From: Cylindrotheca closterium
Taxonomy: Eukaryota > Bacillariophyta > Bacillariophyceae > Bacillariales > Bacillariaceae
Length of the DNA: 64,000 bases
Assembly: GCA_933822405.4 (NCBI GenBank)
Contig: CAKOGP040000668.1
Span: forward strand, 457,445-521,444
Direction of reading: 5' to 3'
The notes under the pieces were generated by a model that was not told the origin of the DNA, did no database searches, and was given only the letters and a program-made list of their open reading frames with translations. Below, piece by piece: positions 51,559-62,372 of the stretch. A program made the position numbers and the translations under genes. Position 1 is the first letter of the stretch; every line of letters starts with the position of its first letter.

Positions 51559-52982
51559 TTATTCGACAGGAAAAAGCTTGGTCAACGAGCCTTGCTGCTT
51601 TCCCTGTATTCCCTGTTCCTTCAGGATCCGGATTGAATCTCGCAATCGAACTTCTTCGTCATCCTGATCTTGGTATACCGAATTCAACGAAACACTAATG
51701 TGACTGGCCAATGCTTTCAGCGCCTGCACATCGATTGAAGTAAATCCATCCCCCGGAGGTCCAGCGCCAACACTGGAAGAAGCAATCTTATTCATGGCCC
51801 GAATCACGCCAATCGAACGACCTTGATAATCCAAAACAGGAACAACCACCATGTGCCGCAACTCATCCAAGGGACGTGCGACATCTTCCGATCGAACTTC
51901 CGGAAAGAAATCTGGTTCTTCACTGACGTCTCGAATGTTCCAGGCTTCACCAGTCATGACAGCCCGACTGACGATCCCCTTACCGAGCGGTAAGAACCGG
52001 GAAGTATCCACTTCATCAATGGCCAGTGGCAGACTACTCCTCGCTTTCTCAACGGATTTCTGTTTCTTGCTCTTGGGAAGAACATAGTACATGGCATAGA
52101 GATATTCACCATCAGCTGCCGGACAGTAGGGAAGATGGGCATGTTTTTCGAGCAACTTCTCCTTGTCTTTTGTCACGCGGAGATACAAGCAAGTAGACTC
52201 AGCGCCAACCAAAGTCTTGGCCTCGGTAACCACATCCATAAACAACGCTTCTAAATGGGCCTTCTTCTTGAGGTTCTGGACCTTTTTGTCATCAATAAAA
52301 AACAAAGGGAACATTCCAACAATACAGCCAAAGGTCATGCCCACGGCCATGCCCATTTGACCCGCAAATCGGACGCTCCGTAACTGCCGTTGGGCAGTTG
52401 ACAAATCAGGAGTAGGAAGTTTCAATCGGTTGGCGCAAAAATCTTCAATGACAGTCCCCATACCAATACCAGCAAGATCACTGATAATGTTTCCAATCGC
52501 GGCTGCACAGAGTGTTGAAATTCCCAGTGTCACTCCCAAACTGAATAATAAAAGAGGCAATGATAAGCAATTAGAACACCCGATGTGAAACCATTTTGCA
52601 AGATACAAATGCACATCAATAAAGTGACTCACTAAGTGTCAATAGCGTCTCCTGCCACGATCAAAATAGCATTGTCCATGAAACCAAATCCAATAAAAGG
52701 AATGGCTTGACCAATCGCAATGATTTTGAGTGTATCATAAGATGGTTCTTGGGCCACCTCCTCGATAGCCGTAGCGGAGAATCGACGCCGTCTTGCCGTC
52801 TTTTGGTGAAACTGTTGCTGATTTCGGGGAGACTTGTTTGTGAATCCATGAAAGTTATTCCGTTGACAAGCAGCCGATCGCCTGGCGCCTGTTGACAGTG
52901 ATGATGACGAGGATCGTATTATCGTTCGCGTGGTGGTTGCCAACATCATAGAAGATTTCATGGGCTGTATGGAGGATAGCAT
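51559..52982 (-). CDS. TMEM65-GAF fusion protein, probably mitochondrial (two exons)
   Basis: Exon 1 (52982-52633) and exon 2 (52540-51559) flank a 92-base phase-2 intron and give 443 residues. The first about 75 residues are Arg/Ser/Gln-rich, a likely mitochondrial presequence. The TMEM65 domain follows: P-F-I-G-F-G-F-M-D-N-A-I-L-I-V-A-G-D, then I-D-T-Y-L-G-V-T-L-G-I-S-T and A-A-A-I-G-N-I-I-S-D-L-A-G-I-G, plus a third hydrophobic segment (V-G-M-T-F-G-C-I-V-G-M). Animal TMEM65 is an inner-membrane protein tied to mitochondrial Na+/Ca2+ exchange. The last about 230 residues form a GAF domain (L-F-M-D-V-V-T-E-A-K, G-K-G-I-V-S-R-A-V-M-T-G-E, P-V-L-D-Y-Q-G-R-S-I-G-V-I-R-A-M-N-K), a small-molecule sensor fold. 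The ligand is unknown. Confidence 0.88.
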
Positions 52983-53313
52983 TCAGAACCTTGGTTGTCT
53001 CGCAAATCCGAGAGAGAGCGGTGCAAGTGGGTGACTTTTCCAGCGTCGTTATAGCTCTTTTCCAAGAACCTCAAGGGAGTGCTCCTGCGAAACCAGTACT
53101 GTATGGAAACTGGAAGATGTGGTCCTGTTGCCGTCAATCGTCGTCTTCTCATGATGACGACTTCCGGGTTCTTTGTGACATCCTTCGATTTCAACGCAAT
53201 TTCTGTTCTGTCGGTCAGCAGACAGACTGGCTCCAACGCGTTTCTTGGAACGATATTGGGAATATCAGAAAACAGGCAATAACGCGTTTGCAGATGTGCT
53301 GTGGTAGAAATAA
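52983..53313. promoter_or_regulatory. shared promoter region of divergent TMEM65-GAF and zinc transporter genes
   Basis: A 331-base interval between divergent starts at 52982 and 53314. No distinct motif. Confidence 0.35.
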
Positions 53314-54894
53314 ATGCAGGACGGAGGAAATCAGGCAGAACTCACGAATGAAGATAGCGTATTGAAAAGACACAGCAACATCATTGCTACGGTACCAAAA
53401 GCCAACGATTCAAGTCGATCACTTATACATTCTGTAGAAGCAGTAGTACAAGTCTCAGCAGCAACATCAATATCAGTTTGTTGTGCAAGCATGGGCAGCC
53501 ACCACGCAGATGAACGAAAACAAGTCCTTCATCGACTTTTGATCGCCACGGCCTTGTGCTCCTTCTTTCTAATTGTCGAAGTAGTTGGGGGTCTATTGGC
53601 TGGATCTTTGGCAGTTCTCAGCGATGCTGCTCACTTATTTGCCGATCTTGCAAGTTTTGCTGTTGCGAGTAAGTAAAGCAACCAGAAATGAACAATGACC
53701 TTAATCTCAATGATTCAATTGTGAATTGTCATTGAAATCAGTCCCTCTAACCTACTGTTTCTTCCCTCTTGCCATCGCTTCTATTATCCGACTCGTACTC
53801 GTCTTTCATCAAATACAGTCGCTGCCACTTTCCTTGCCAGCATGCCAGCAACAAAAGCCCACACCTATGGATTGAAGCGATCTGAATCCTTGGGTGCATT
53901 GTTCAGCATGACAAGTTTGGCCTTTGTGACGGTGACGCTTGCGTACGAAGCCGTTCGACGATTAATCACACCGGAAGAAGCACCAGTGGACGGAAAACTC
54001 ATGGTAGTCATTGCCTCAATTGGAGTGGTAGTTAATATTGCATTGGCATTTGTATTGGGAGAGAATCACGTTCATTTGCCTGGCTCCTCGCACGGCCATG
54101 CGCATGAACACGGACCATGTGGTCATGACGACGAAGAACATGGGGGGCATGACCATTCCAGCAAGCATCACGAGGAGGAGTCGCATGATCATCACGATCA
54201 TTCTCACAAGCACCAGGAACATGATCACAGTCACGGTCATGAACACCAAGAAGAATGTCACGAACACCATGGCCACGATCACGATGATCATCACAAGGAT
54301 AGCCATGATCATCATGAAACAGAGACTAGTTCACTCATTCCAAAGAAAGATGAGGGAGGATGCCATGGCCATGGACACGGACACCATGAATCCAAGAAGA
54401 AACCTACGAGAAATGTCAATTTACAGGCTGCTTACCTGCACGTCTTGGGAGATTTGGCATTGAGCGTTGCTGTCCTTATTGCGGGACTAATCATCTGGTT
54501 CAAGCCAGAATGGCAAAAGCTGGATCCCATCATTACCATTGTATTTAGTGCCATGGTCTTTTACTCGACACTTGGTGTTCTGAGAACTTCGATTGCGGTT
54601 CTTTTGGAAGAAATTCCCTCAAGTATTTCTTGGCAAAAGGTCTTTGAGGATATTTCCAACATTCCTTGCATCAACAATGTCCACGATCTCCATATTTGGA
54701 GCATTCATCATGGAGAAGCAGCGCTGACGGTTCACTGTTCATCGGATGATGCGAACGCCTTGACGGAAGTGTATAAGGTGTGCAAAGCGCATGACATTAG
54801 CCATGCTACCATACAAATTCAGCCAAACGAGGAGGGCTGCGCGACTTGTACCATCTCTTGCATGAGCCACTTTGAAAGCTCCACCAGTTGCTAG
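53314..54894 (+). CDS. CDF-family zinc transporter (ZnT/SLC30 type), two exons
   Basis: Cation diffusion facilitator that exports Zn2+ from the cytosol into vesicles, the vacuole or outside in exchange for H+. Exon 1 (53314-53668) and exon 2 (53819-54894) flank a 150-base intron and give 476 residues. The first helices carry [15 protein letters not shown], with the zinc-site His and Asp of helix 2, and exon 2 continues [23 protein letters not shown] in helix 5 supplies the second His/Asp pair (Y-L-H-V-L-G-D). Between helices 4 and 5 lies an about 75-residue loop dominated by His, Asp, Glu and Cys. The C-terminal cytosolic domain (V-H-D-L-H-I-W-S-I) is canonical. A C-x-x-C pair sits near the end. 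Confidence 0.96.
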
Positions 54895-55177
54895 TGGTGG
54901 CGGGACCGACGCCTGGAACTGAAACTGGAACATAACTGTTCCTTTTTCTGTGTGACGTTGTGGTGCGACGATGCACGTATTGGACGATCCACTTTCTTCT
55001 CGGATGATCTGACGGTTCATATGAACAGTGTCTACGATGGCTAACCGTAATGCTAGATCGATAATACGTTAGAAAGATTGAAGCTAGGACCTACATTGCT
55101 ACTCTTTTAAACATTCCATAAGCGAACAATAAGAATTGCAGTAGCATATCCAACCGAAGTCAACTATTAATAACTAA

Positions 55178-57281
55178 TCAAGATGGGTTCGTCTTGCGCA
55201 GCGTTCGGAACAGTTGACCAACCTTCTTCTCTGCATCTTCAAACGAACTGAGTATCCATTCACCAGTTTCAGTTTGCTTCAAAAAGCGGACCCCGCGTCC
55301 GCGAAGTAAATGGACCAAATCTCCTGCAATTTGCCGCTTCCGTAACCGAGCAGCGTTGTCGTATTCATCACTGTACCCTTCCAGAAAAGATCGAAATCGT
55401 TTGTTGCCTTCATGGTTCTGTACCGGCCAACCGCGACCTAACAGGACATCTTGAGGCGAAGGGACGACCGATGGCCTCTGATTGCCTCCATCCTCGCCAG
55501 GATGACTAACTGCAGAACCGCTTTGGTCAGTTCCCGCGGCAGCTGCCTCTTGCGATTTTGACTCTTGCGCGGCACTATAGTCAAGATTAGAGACCCCTAC
55601 TGATCGAGCTGAAGTCAAGGGCTTTCCGGCAGACTTTTGTGCGCTTGATTCTTGCGCATTGGGGTCAAAATTAGAGTCTCCTAGTGATTGAGTAGAAGCT
55701 GCTGACGCTTGTGCACTTGATTCTTGCGCGTCACTGCGGTCAAGATTGGAGTCTCCTATTGATTGAGCTGAAGCGATGGGCCCCCCGCTTGAGGCTTTTG
55801 CACTTGACTCTTGCGCATCGTGGTCAAGATTGGAGTCTGCTAAAGATTTCGGTGAATCGAAGAGCTCCCCACCTGACTCTTGTGTACTTGAGTCTTGCGC
55901 ATCGTGGTCAAGATTGGATTCAGCTACTGATTTCGGTGAATCGATGAGCTCCCAACCCAAATCTTGCACTCGTAACTCTTGCGCAATATGGTCAAGGTGA
56001 GAAACCTCTGCTCCTTGCTGTAAGAAGGCAGAGGCAGCAGGAGGCTTTTTGGCTTCGACTTCCTTCTTGTGCGCATAGAACCAGGCATTCAATATCTCCT
56101 TTCGGATATTGCCATCGGTATCAACAGGAAAGCTTTCCATAGACACACCGTGGGATCGAAGAGTGTGCTGTATTTCCATGTCAGTGCCATACAATAGACG
56201 AGTTCTTACGCGTGCGTAGCTTGAAAGTTGCTTGAATATGTAGCTGAGGAGAGTATTGGTTAGCGTCAAATCCAACCTTTCAGGATGCAAACACACGTGA
56301 AACGCAGATTGCCGAAGTGGAAAGGACATCAACACATTTGTGAATGTCCGCATGAAGTTGACGCCAGGCATTGCACACTGCTCCCCTTGTTTTGTCATAT
56401 CATAGTAGACACAGCAAACACTAAACGAAAGAGGAATCCAATAGTGAGATAATGCAAGTCATCCAAGCCAAGCATCAAAGCGTTCTGCCTACCCTTTCAT
56501 TTGCACATCATGAATTGGAATCAATATACTATTGTACATGTAGTACGCAACATGTATCTGTTGTTTCCGGAGCAATCCTTTTCCGTTAGTGTGTGATCGA
56601 AAGAAATATTGATCACAAATGGCAACATACTGCTCTTACCAGGTTCTCAATATTGCATCTCCCAAGCACATCACTCATCACATATAGTACATTCCGCCCA
56701 TTTCTATCGGTCTCCTTTTGAATGTGGTACAGGCCCGACAATAGCAGCTCCATATCTTCATCATTGAAGTCATCTAAAGTGATTTCCCGAGAAAGCTTGT
56801 CCATACCAAAATAGGTTGCTTTGTGCTTCAAAAAGTCCATCATCTGCTTAACAGCTAGGTTCACATCGTGCATATTGTATCTCAGAAACCTCAATCGAAA
56901 GTAAGGATCTTCTACATAGTCTCTGTTCTGATTCACGGCCATTTGGTATATTGGGTTTTGTACTTGCCGCACCATTTGATCGAACTCTTCAAGTAGCTTC
57001 TCCATCATTTCAGGAGTCTCGCTTAGCCCTTCACCAACACAATGAATATCTTCCAGCGCTTTTTCTCGCTCTTGCGTGGTCAATTTGTACAGTTCAGCTG
57101 CCAGGTAGTCCTCCGTTTGTTTCATCTCTTCCCATGTTTGGACCGTCAGTGTTTGTGGGACAGACACAAGGTCTCTGAAGGCAGTATTACCAAGCTCGTT
57201 TGATCCGGCATCCGATTCAAAATATGATAGATATGAATTGTCGCTTTGATCGGCGTTGCCATGTTGCATAGACGAAGTCAT
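55178..57281 (-). CDS. CRAL-TRIO-like plus repeat plus DUF6824 protein (three exons)
   Basis: Exons 57281-56640, 56557-56493 (65 nt) and 56420-55178 fit in phase and give 649 residues. Residues about 115-345 resemble a CRAL-TRIO (Sec14-like) lipid-binding domain: F-R-L-R-F-L-R-Y-N, a helix, then V-Q-M-K-G-V-C-C-V-Y-Y-D-M and P-G-V-N-F-M, P-L-R-Q-S-A-F-H-V-C, R-T-R-L-L-Y-G-T. Next come about six diverged repeats of S-N-(L/F)-D-x-x-A-Q-E-S-S-x-(Q/K)-x-S-x-G (55560-55980). The C-terminal about 85 residues are a canonical DUF6824 domain: D-V-L-L-G-R-G, N-H-E-G-N-K-R-F-R, G-V-R-F-L-K and K-V-G-Q-L-F-R-T-L-R. Lipid sensing coupled to a nuclear domain is an inference. Without the 65-nt exon the phases do not match. 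Confidence 0.82.
55560..55980 (-). repeat. in-frame repeats in the CRAL-TRIO/DUF6824 gene
   Basis: About six diverged units of roughly 55-80 bases, recognisable on the plus strand by CTTGCGCAT(C/T) or CTTGCGC with TCAAGATT(G/A)GA(G/T)TC. Encoded units share S-N-L-D and A-Q-E/D-S-S. Confidence 0.8.
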
Positions 57282-58830
57282 TACCGTCTATGAATGTTGA
57301 AAAATGATTTCAGGGTCAGTCATCACAGAGTCCTCTGATTGATGATGCAGACACTGACGTGCAGTTCCCACATGACGAACAAACGATAACCATCATTCTG
57401 ACGATTATCCATACTTCAAGTTCGACTTGTTCTCTGATAGTTTACAATCAATATCTTTAAACATAGCGACGACAAACATATTTCTCCTAGTTAAGAGCTG
57501 TTACGATACCATATTTATTTTCTTAAGGACTCGGTCTACAAACTTGAAGGTGTGGTGGCGAAAGGTCCCACATCAAAAGAAAGGAATGGATGTTTTAGCT
57601 GCTCTGCGGGTCGCATTGACCGAGAACCAGCTTGCACACGCCGAAAGAAACTGATATCGGAGGTGTACTATATCTGGTACATTTGAGAACCTCGGGGAGT
57701 TGCCAATGGGACCTATTAGCCGAAGGCCTGAGCATTAAAACTTGTGTGCACTATTTTCGCTTCTTGTACCGCTATACTAATGCAATACATTTCCATTTTT
57801 CTTTTGGCTTTGAGAAAGTCGCATGTGATGGTGGGCGGCGGGGCTGCTGCTGGGGGTACCATGGCGATTGAAGGAACCAGCAATCAAGCAAAGGTGACAA
57901 AAATACAGTAGAATCAGACCGGAAGTGTATTCATCACTCTCAGGCTAAGCTAACGTTGGCGCAGTTCTAATACATACATGCAACGACTTTGCTTACTAGC
58001 TACTTGCATCTGCTTGTATCAAAACAATCCCCGTTTCAGAACCCGCCAGGATTTTTAATTCGGTCTGACCCCCCAGCCAGTGTCTTTGGAACCGCACATG
58101 GTGGCATGGTTTCACCCCTGTGCAACGTCAGTTTATCCGTGGTAAACGAGCTGAGATGGCTGTACGTACAAACCATATTTCCGTCACCATTCGTAGAGCC
58201 TTCAACATCCTTTGGGTCCCAAAGTTTTTTTATCGGAATTCTGCTTCGAATTTTGGCACCTGCTCATCTGAGCCTTCGTGGTTACTCATGTTTGCACATT
58301 GAAACAAGGTTGAAGCAAGGTTGAAGCGCCGCGTCAATTTCCGTTGGCGGATGAGCAAACGAACTGATGACCAACGAGCCCGAGCCACACCACTCAAGTA
58401 GTACTAGTACCAGGAGGTAGTCTTCTTCCTGCAGAATTTACTTTGGAACTCTTCCAGGAGCCACCGGTCCTCTCTTTCCTGTAATGTCTAAACTGGTGGT
58501 GGCTATAAGCAAGATATTACATACCATTTCAAGATTCCTTGTTTTCTGTTGTTGCTGGTCTACCTTTATTAGCCATGGTAGAAAAAAATCCATAATCCTA
58601 CTACCTACTAGTACTAGTAGTAGTATGCTAAGCAGCGAAGAAGGCAGCCACCAGCATCATCATAATGATATTCATCAGGTGATACTGCAGTAGCGAGAAA
58701 GCTTAACTACAGGTAGCCTTTTTTGACATGGCACGGATCACGATGGACATGGTACTGGTACTGGTCATGGAACCATCAATCCAGCAAAAACATCAATCGA
58801 TCATCAATCAAACTTCCGACAAGTGGTCGA
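57282..58830. other. intergenic of about 1.5 kb, nothing recognised
   Basis: Between divergent genes. Frames of 60-111 codons lack motifs and mostly begin at non-ATG codons. A TACTAGTAC-type run lies at 58605-58625. Confidence 0.45.
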
Positions 58831-60393
58831 ATGGGTCTTAAATGCACCGCCTCGCAACAATCGGACACAGGAGCGACACGCATTCCAAGTGACCCGAAAC
58901 TTTTGATTTCTGGATTTTTGGCGTGGCTACATAAAACGGCAATGGCCAAACGCCACACTCGGACTCCTGACATATCCACAACCAAGGTAGAGATGATTCG
59001 AAAAAGCCCTAAACAAAAATCGTCGGAGTTGCAACAGAGTCCGTCATATGACAGTAGTGATGAAATGGTAAAGGATGAATTGAATACATCTGAAGAAGGA
59101 ATGTAAGTCCAACGAGACCAATGATGGTGACACACTGTCTGTCTGCCTTCTGTATTGTCAATGCTGTGCTTATTTCTCATTATTCAAAACAACAGAGAGC
59201 TGGAGTCTTTATTGGCCAGGCCACCAGAAGCTGCAGTTGAAATTGCCTCTGAGGAAACCTATATTTCAAAGATGATACAACACAATCCCGAGTTTTTTCA
59301 TCAAGCCTTCAAGTTAGCCTTTTGCTTCGGTGGATTGCAAACGTCCTATCTAACCTGGGGAATTATGCAAGAATTAATCATGACCACAAGCTTTGAACCT
59401 ACGGAAGGCGCTCCGGATGGAAGGTTTCCATCGGCTGCCTTTTGTGTCTTTTCCAATCGTTTCTTGGCTGTCATTGTTGCCATTATTGCGGTTCGAATCA
59501 AACATGGAGCCGTTTTCGCCAACAATTCTGCTCCACTGCAAGCCTTTACTCCCGCTGCCATCAGCAACACTATCAGTAGTTGGAGTAACTATGCCGCCCT
59601 GAGATACGTCTCATTCCCGGTTCAGACTATTTTCAAGAGTTCCAAGATTATTGCTGTAATGATGATGGGAAAATTCTTGAAGGGGACCACCTATCCATAC
59701 ACTCAATATGTTGAAGCTTTTTTCATCACCTGTGGTAAGTAGCTATAAGCTGAAAGAGTTTTGAAATTGCATTGCAATAAAATTGTGTGATTCTCACCAC
59801 ATACATTGCACCACATAATATTTCTTCCAGGTGTCGCACTCTTTTCTTTGGCCATGAAGTCTCCCAAGGAAGAAACCGAAACCCAGCTTCATGGTCTACT
59901 CTTTTTGCTTCTTTACATCAGTTTCGATTCCTTTACATCCCAGTGGCAAGACAAGGTTTACACTCAATACGGTCGGGCGAATGTTGATCCCTACCAAATG
60001 ATGTTGGGAATCAACTCATCTGCCATTATCTTTACCACTGCTGGATTGGTCTTTTCGGGAGACTTTCCTGTGGTTTGGGAGTTCCTTTTGGTGAATCCTA
60101 TTGTTCTCAAGTATAACATTATCACTGCCATTACGTCGGCATCGGGTCAGCTATGTATCTTTTACACGATTCGCGAATTTGGACCTGTCATTTTCACTCT
60201 GATCATGATCATTCGTCAGATGTTGTCCATTTGCATATCGGCAGTCTATTTTAACCACGAGATTACTGCCAAGGCATCCTTTGGTATGACCATGGTCTTT
60301 GGTGTCTTGTTTTATCAGGCACGTCGAAAGTATTATGCCAAGTTGAACAAACCAAGTCAGAGTGCTCCAGCTTTGACTTCTGGCGGTAAATAA
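58831..60393 (+). CDS. PAPS/nucleotide-sugar transporter, SLC35B (UAA) type, three exons
   Basis: Golgi membrane antiporter, most like 3'-phosphoadenosine-5'-phosphosulfate (PAPS) transporters, which supply sulfate donor to luminal sulfotransferases. Exons are 58831-59102, 59196-59734 and 59831-60393; introns are 93 and 96 bases; 457 residues. The first membrane helix carries F-C-F-G-G-L-Q-T-S-Y-L-T-W-G-I-M-Q-E, a strong match to the PAPST1/SLC35B2 signature. Later helices include W-S-N-Y-A-A-L-R-Y-V-S-F-P-V-Q, and F-G-P-V-I-F-T-L-I-M-I-I-R-Q. A hydrophilic N-terminus of about 110 residues precedes the membrane part. The first in-frame ATG, 58831, is the chosen start; the frame continues upstream only to a TTG. 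Diatom walls and mucilage contain sulfated polysaccharides, which fits this role. Confidence 0.92.
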
Positions 60394-60866
60394 CAATACA
60401 GAAGGAAAGCGATTGACTTGGGTGCATTGAGGATGATGATTCGTTTGTTCATCCTATGGTTTCATGAGACGCTTCTGGTACTTTTCCTCGCATACGTACA
60501 CACACACGCACACATACTACACTACAACTGCAAATGACTGCAGCCATAGATCTACATTAAAACATTAGCAACGTAGACTGTGAATCTACTCTTTCATATT
60601 CCTACAACAAAGACGTAGAATTGTGGATTCATAATGATAGTTTAGGCATATAGAAAGACTTTGATTTCTATTTACGCTGTGAATGAAATAGTTGCTCTTC
60701 AAGTCAACCGATTTGACATCTACAGAAGCATTGGACTCAACCACAAGTGATGAGTCAGAACAGGTTCTTATTTGTCACACACATCCACTGTATTTTGGTA
60801 CCATTCTCATTATGATTTTCATCTTCCATCCACTACCTTCCGTCTCACTGCATTCAATTTTCACGC
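60394..60866. other. intergenic between convergent genes
   Basis: Contains a short (CA)n-like run at 60499-60515. No gene was recognised. Confidence 0.45.
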
Positions 60867-61733
60867 TCATTCACCCAATTCTCGTGCAATGATAGTTTCC
60901 ATCGCTTCCACCAATTCAGCACACTTGCCAGGGTCACTCGCATCGCTTCCCGGCGGGGCAAACCGACCGTTATCATTGTCCCAATACTTTCCGGATGCGT
61001 TGGCAAAGGATTCACCGAGTGCAGCCTCGATGATGATATTGACACCAATGTTGACATCCTTGCCCATGGTGTTGAATCCCTCTCGAACCATTTTGGTGCC
61101 CAACAACGAGGCGGGATTGAGCGACACAATCATTGGTTGTTTTTGCAGAGAAGAAGCCAAATGATTGGACCACATGATGATTCCCAATTTGGATTGGGCG
61201 TAGGCATCAAAGTCGTCATAATTTTGGGAGGGATCCGACCACGTTCGAAACCCAACCGGTGCTTGGGCCGCTGAACTCAAATTGACAATTCTTCCTTCTT
61301 CTGGTACTAAAGTAAGCAGCTGTTTCGTCAATAAATAGGGAGCTATCGTATTGACCATGAATCGAACGTCCATACCGCTTTCGGTTTTGGTTTGGGGCGT
61401 TTTGAAGATGCCAGCGTTGTTGATCAAGACATCGATGGTCGAATGTTCAGATTTCACCTTTTCGGCCATGGCAGCGACTTCTGATAACTTGGACAAGTCA
61501 GCTCGATAAGACTCGACAACTTGATCTTCCGACTGTAAGAGAGACTTGACTTCCTTGTAAGTGTCAGCCAACTTTTGTTTGGATCTTCCGTGCAACAAAA
61601 CGGAGTGTCCCTGTTGGACCAACTTTTTGGCTGCTTCGAGACCAAGACCATCGGTGGAACCAGTAATGAGAATTTTCTTGGCAGAAGACATGACGATGTG
61701 TATTATCAGAAAAAGTGTCCAGTTGGCTTGCAT
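60867..61733 (-). CDS. short-chain dehydrogenase/reductase
   Basis: NAD(P)-dependent oxidoreductase with a Rossmann fold. The cofactor motif T-G-S-T-D-G-L-G, the N-N-A-G strand, the catalytic Ser region (V-N-L-S-S-A-A), and the Y-A-Q-S-K catalytic pair (Tyr and Lys) are present. Motif spacing fits the retinol-dehydrogenase/WW-oxidoreductase-like group of classical SDRs. Two starts are possible: 61733 adds a hydrophobic N-terminus (L-F-L-I-I-H-I-V), while 61691 gives the usual start M-S-S-A-K-K-I-L-I-T-G directly before the first strand and is preferred. Length is 274 or 288 residues. The substrate is unknown. Confidence 0.94.
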   Translation of the reverse strand: MQANWTLFLIIHIVMSSAKKILITGSTDGLGLEAAKKLVQQGHSVLLHGRSKQKLADTYKEVKSLLQSEDQVVESYRADLSKLSEVAAMAEKVKSEHSTIDVLINNAGIFKTPQTKTESGMDVRFMVNTIAPYLLTKQLLTLVPEEGRIVNLSSAAQAPVGFRTWSDPSQNYDDFDAYAQSKLGIIMWSNHLASSLQKQPMIVSLNPASLLGTKMVREGFNTMGKDVNIGVNIIIEAALGESFANASGKYWDNDNGRFAPPGSDASDPGKCAELVEAMETIIARELGE

Positions 61734-62372
61734 TCAGTGGATTCTCAGATTGTGCGCTGGGATATTATGTCATATTATTGTGTTCCAGTGTTTTTATATT
61801 GACGGGATAGAGCTTCGATTGAATTCATATTGAATTTATCATCATTCGTTCGAATTCCTGGTTGGACCCATCCGACTACTAATTGACAGAACCTTCAGTC
61901 CCTGTACCAGTTGAAGGAGGCATAGCACTTAACACTACATACTATTTAGTCTGGGTTTCTAGTACACATGAATCCAATGCTACCGGTAGTATGATAGCCC
62001 CAAGATTTCTTTGAAAATTCTTCATCGTTTTAAATAATTGTTTTTAAACTAATATAGCTCTTGTGACTGTTTCCATTTTCATTCACAAGCATGCTCTCCA
62101 TCGGCATGCCAACCCTTTCGTAGAATGAATGAATCATCATCCATGAACGAATCATCAATCCAAGAGTCTCACGAGTTTGTTGGAAACAGCCTTTCCCCTT
62201 TTTTTCTCCATTTTCTTTCTTCCATCCTCTGTAGGTGGTGGTTCTCCATTGTTGTTTTGGTGCCAAACCCTATTGGCATAACTGATGTGATGTGACATTT
62301 GATGTGATGTGTGTGACTGTGTGTGTGTGTGTTTGAGATAGCGCACTGTCTTCGTTTGTACCGTTACAATTT
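61734..62372. other. intergenic, SDR promoter side
   Basis: A TACCGGTA palindrome lies at 61981-61988 and a (GT)n run at about 62309-62331. No gene was seen. Confidence 0.5.

Noticed and set aside
56398..56420. ATG at 56398 as the start of a separate DUF6824 gene
   Set aside because: The sequence just upstream encodes V-C-C-V-Y-Y-D in frame and joins by GT-AG splicing to two upstream exons that complete a CRAL-TRIO-like domain.
57427..58324. Several 60-111-codon frames in the 1.5-kb gap
   Set aside because: Mostly non-ATG starts, no motifs, no splice partners giving a known domain.
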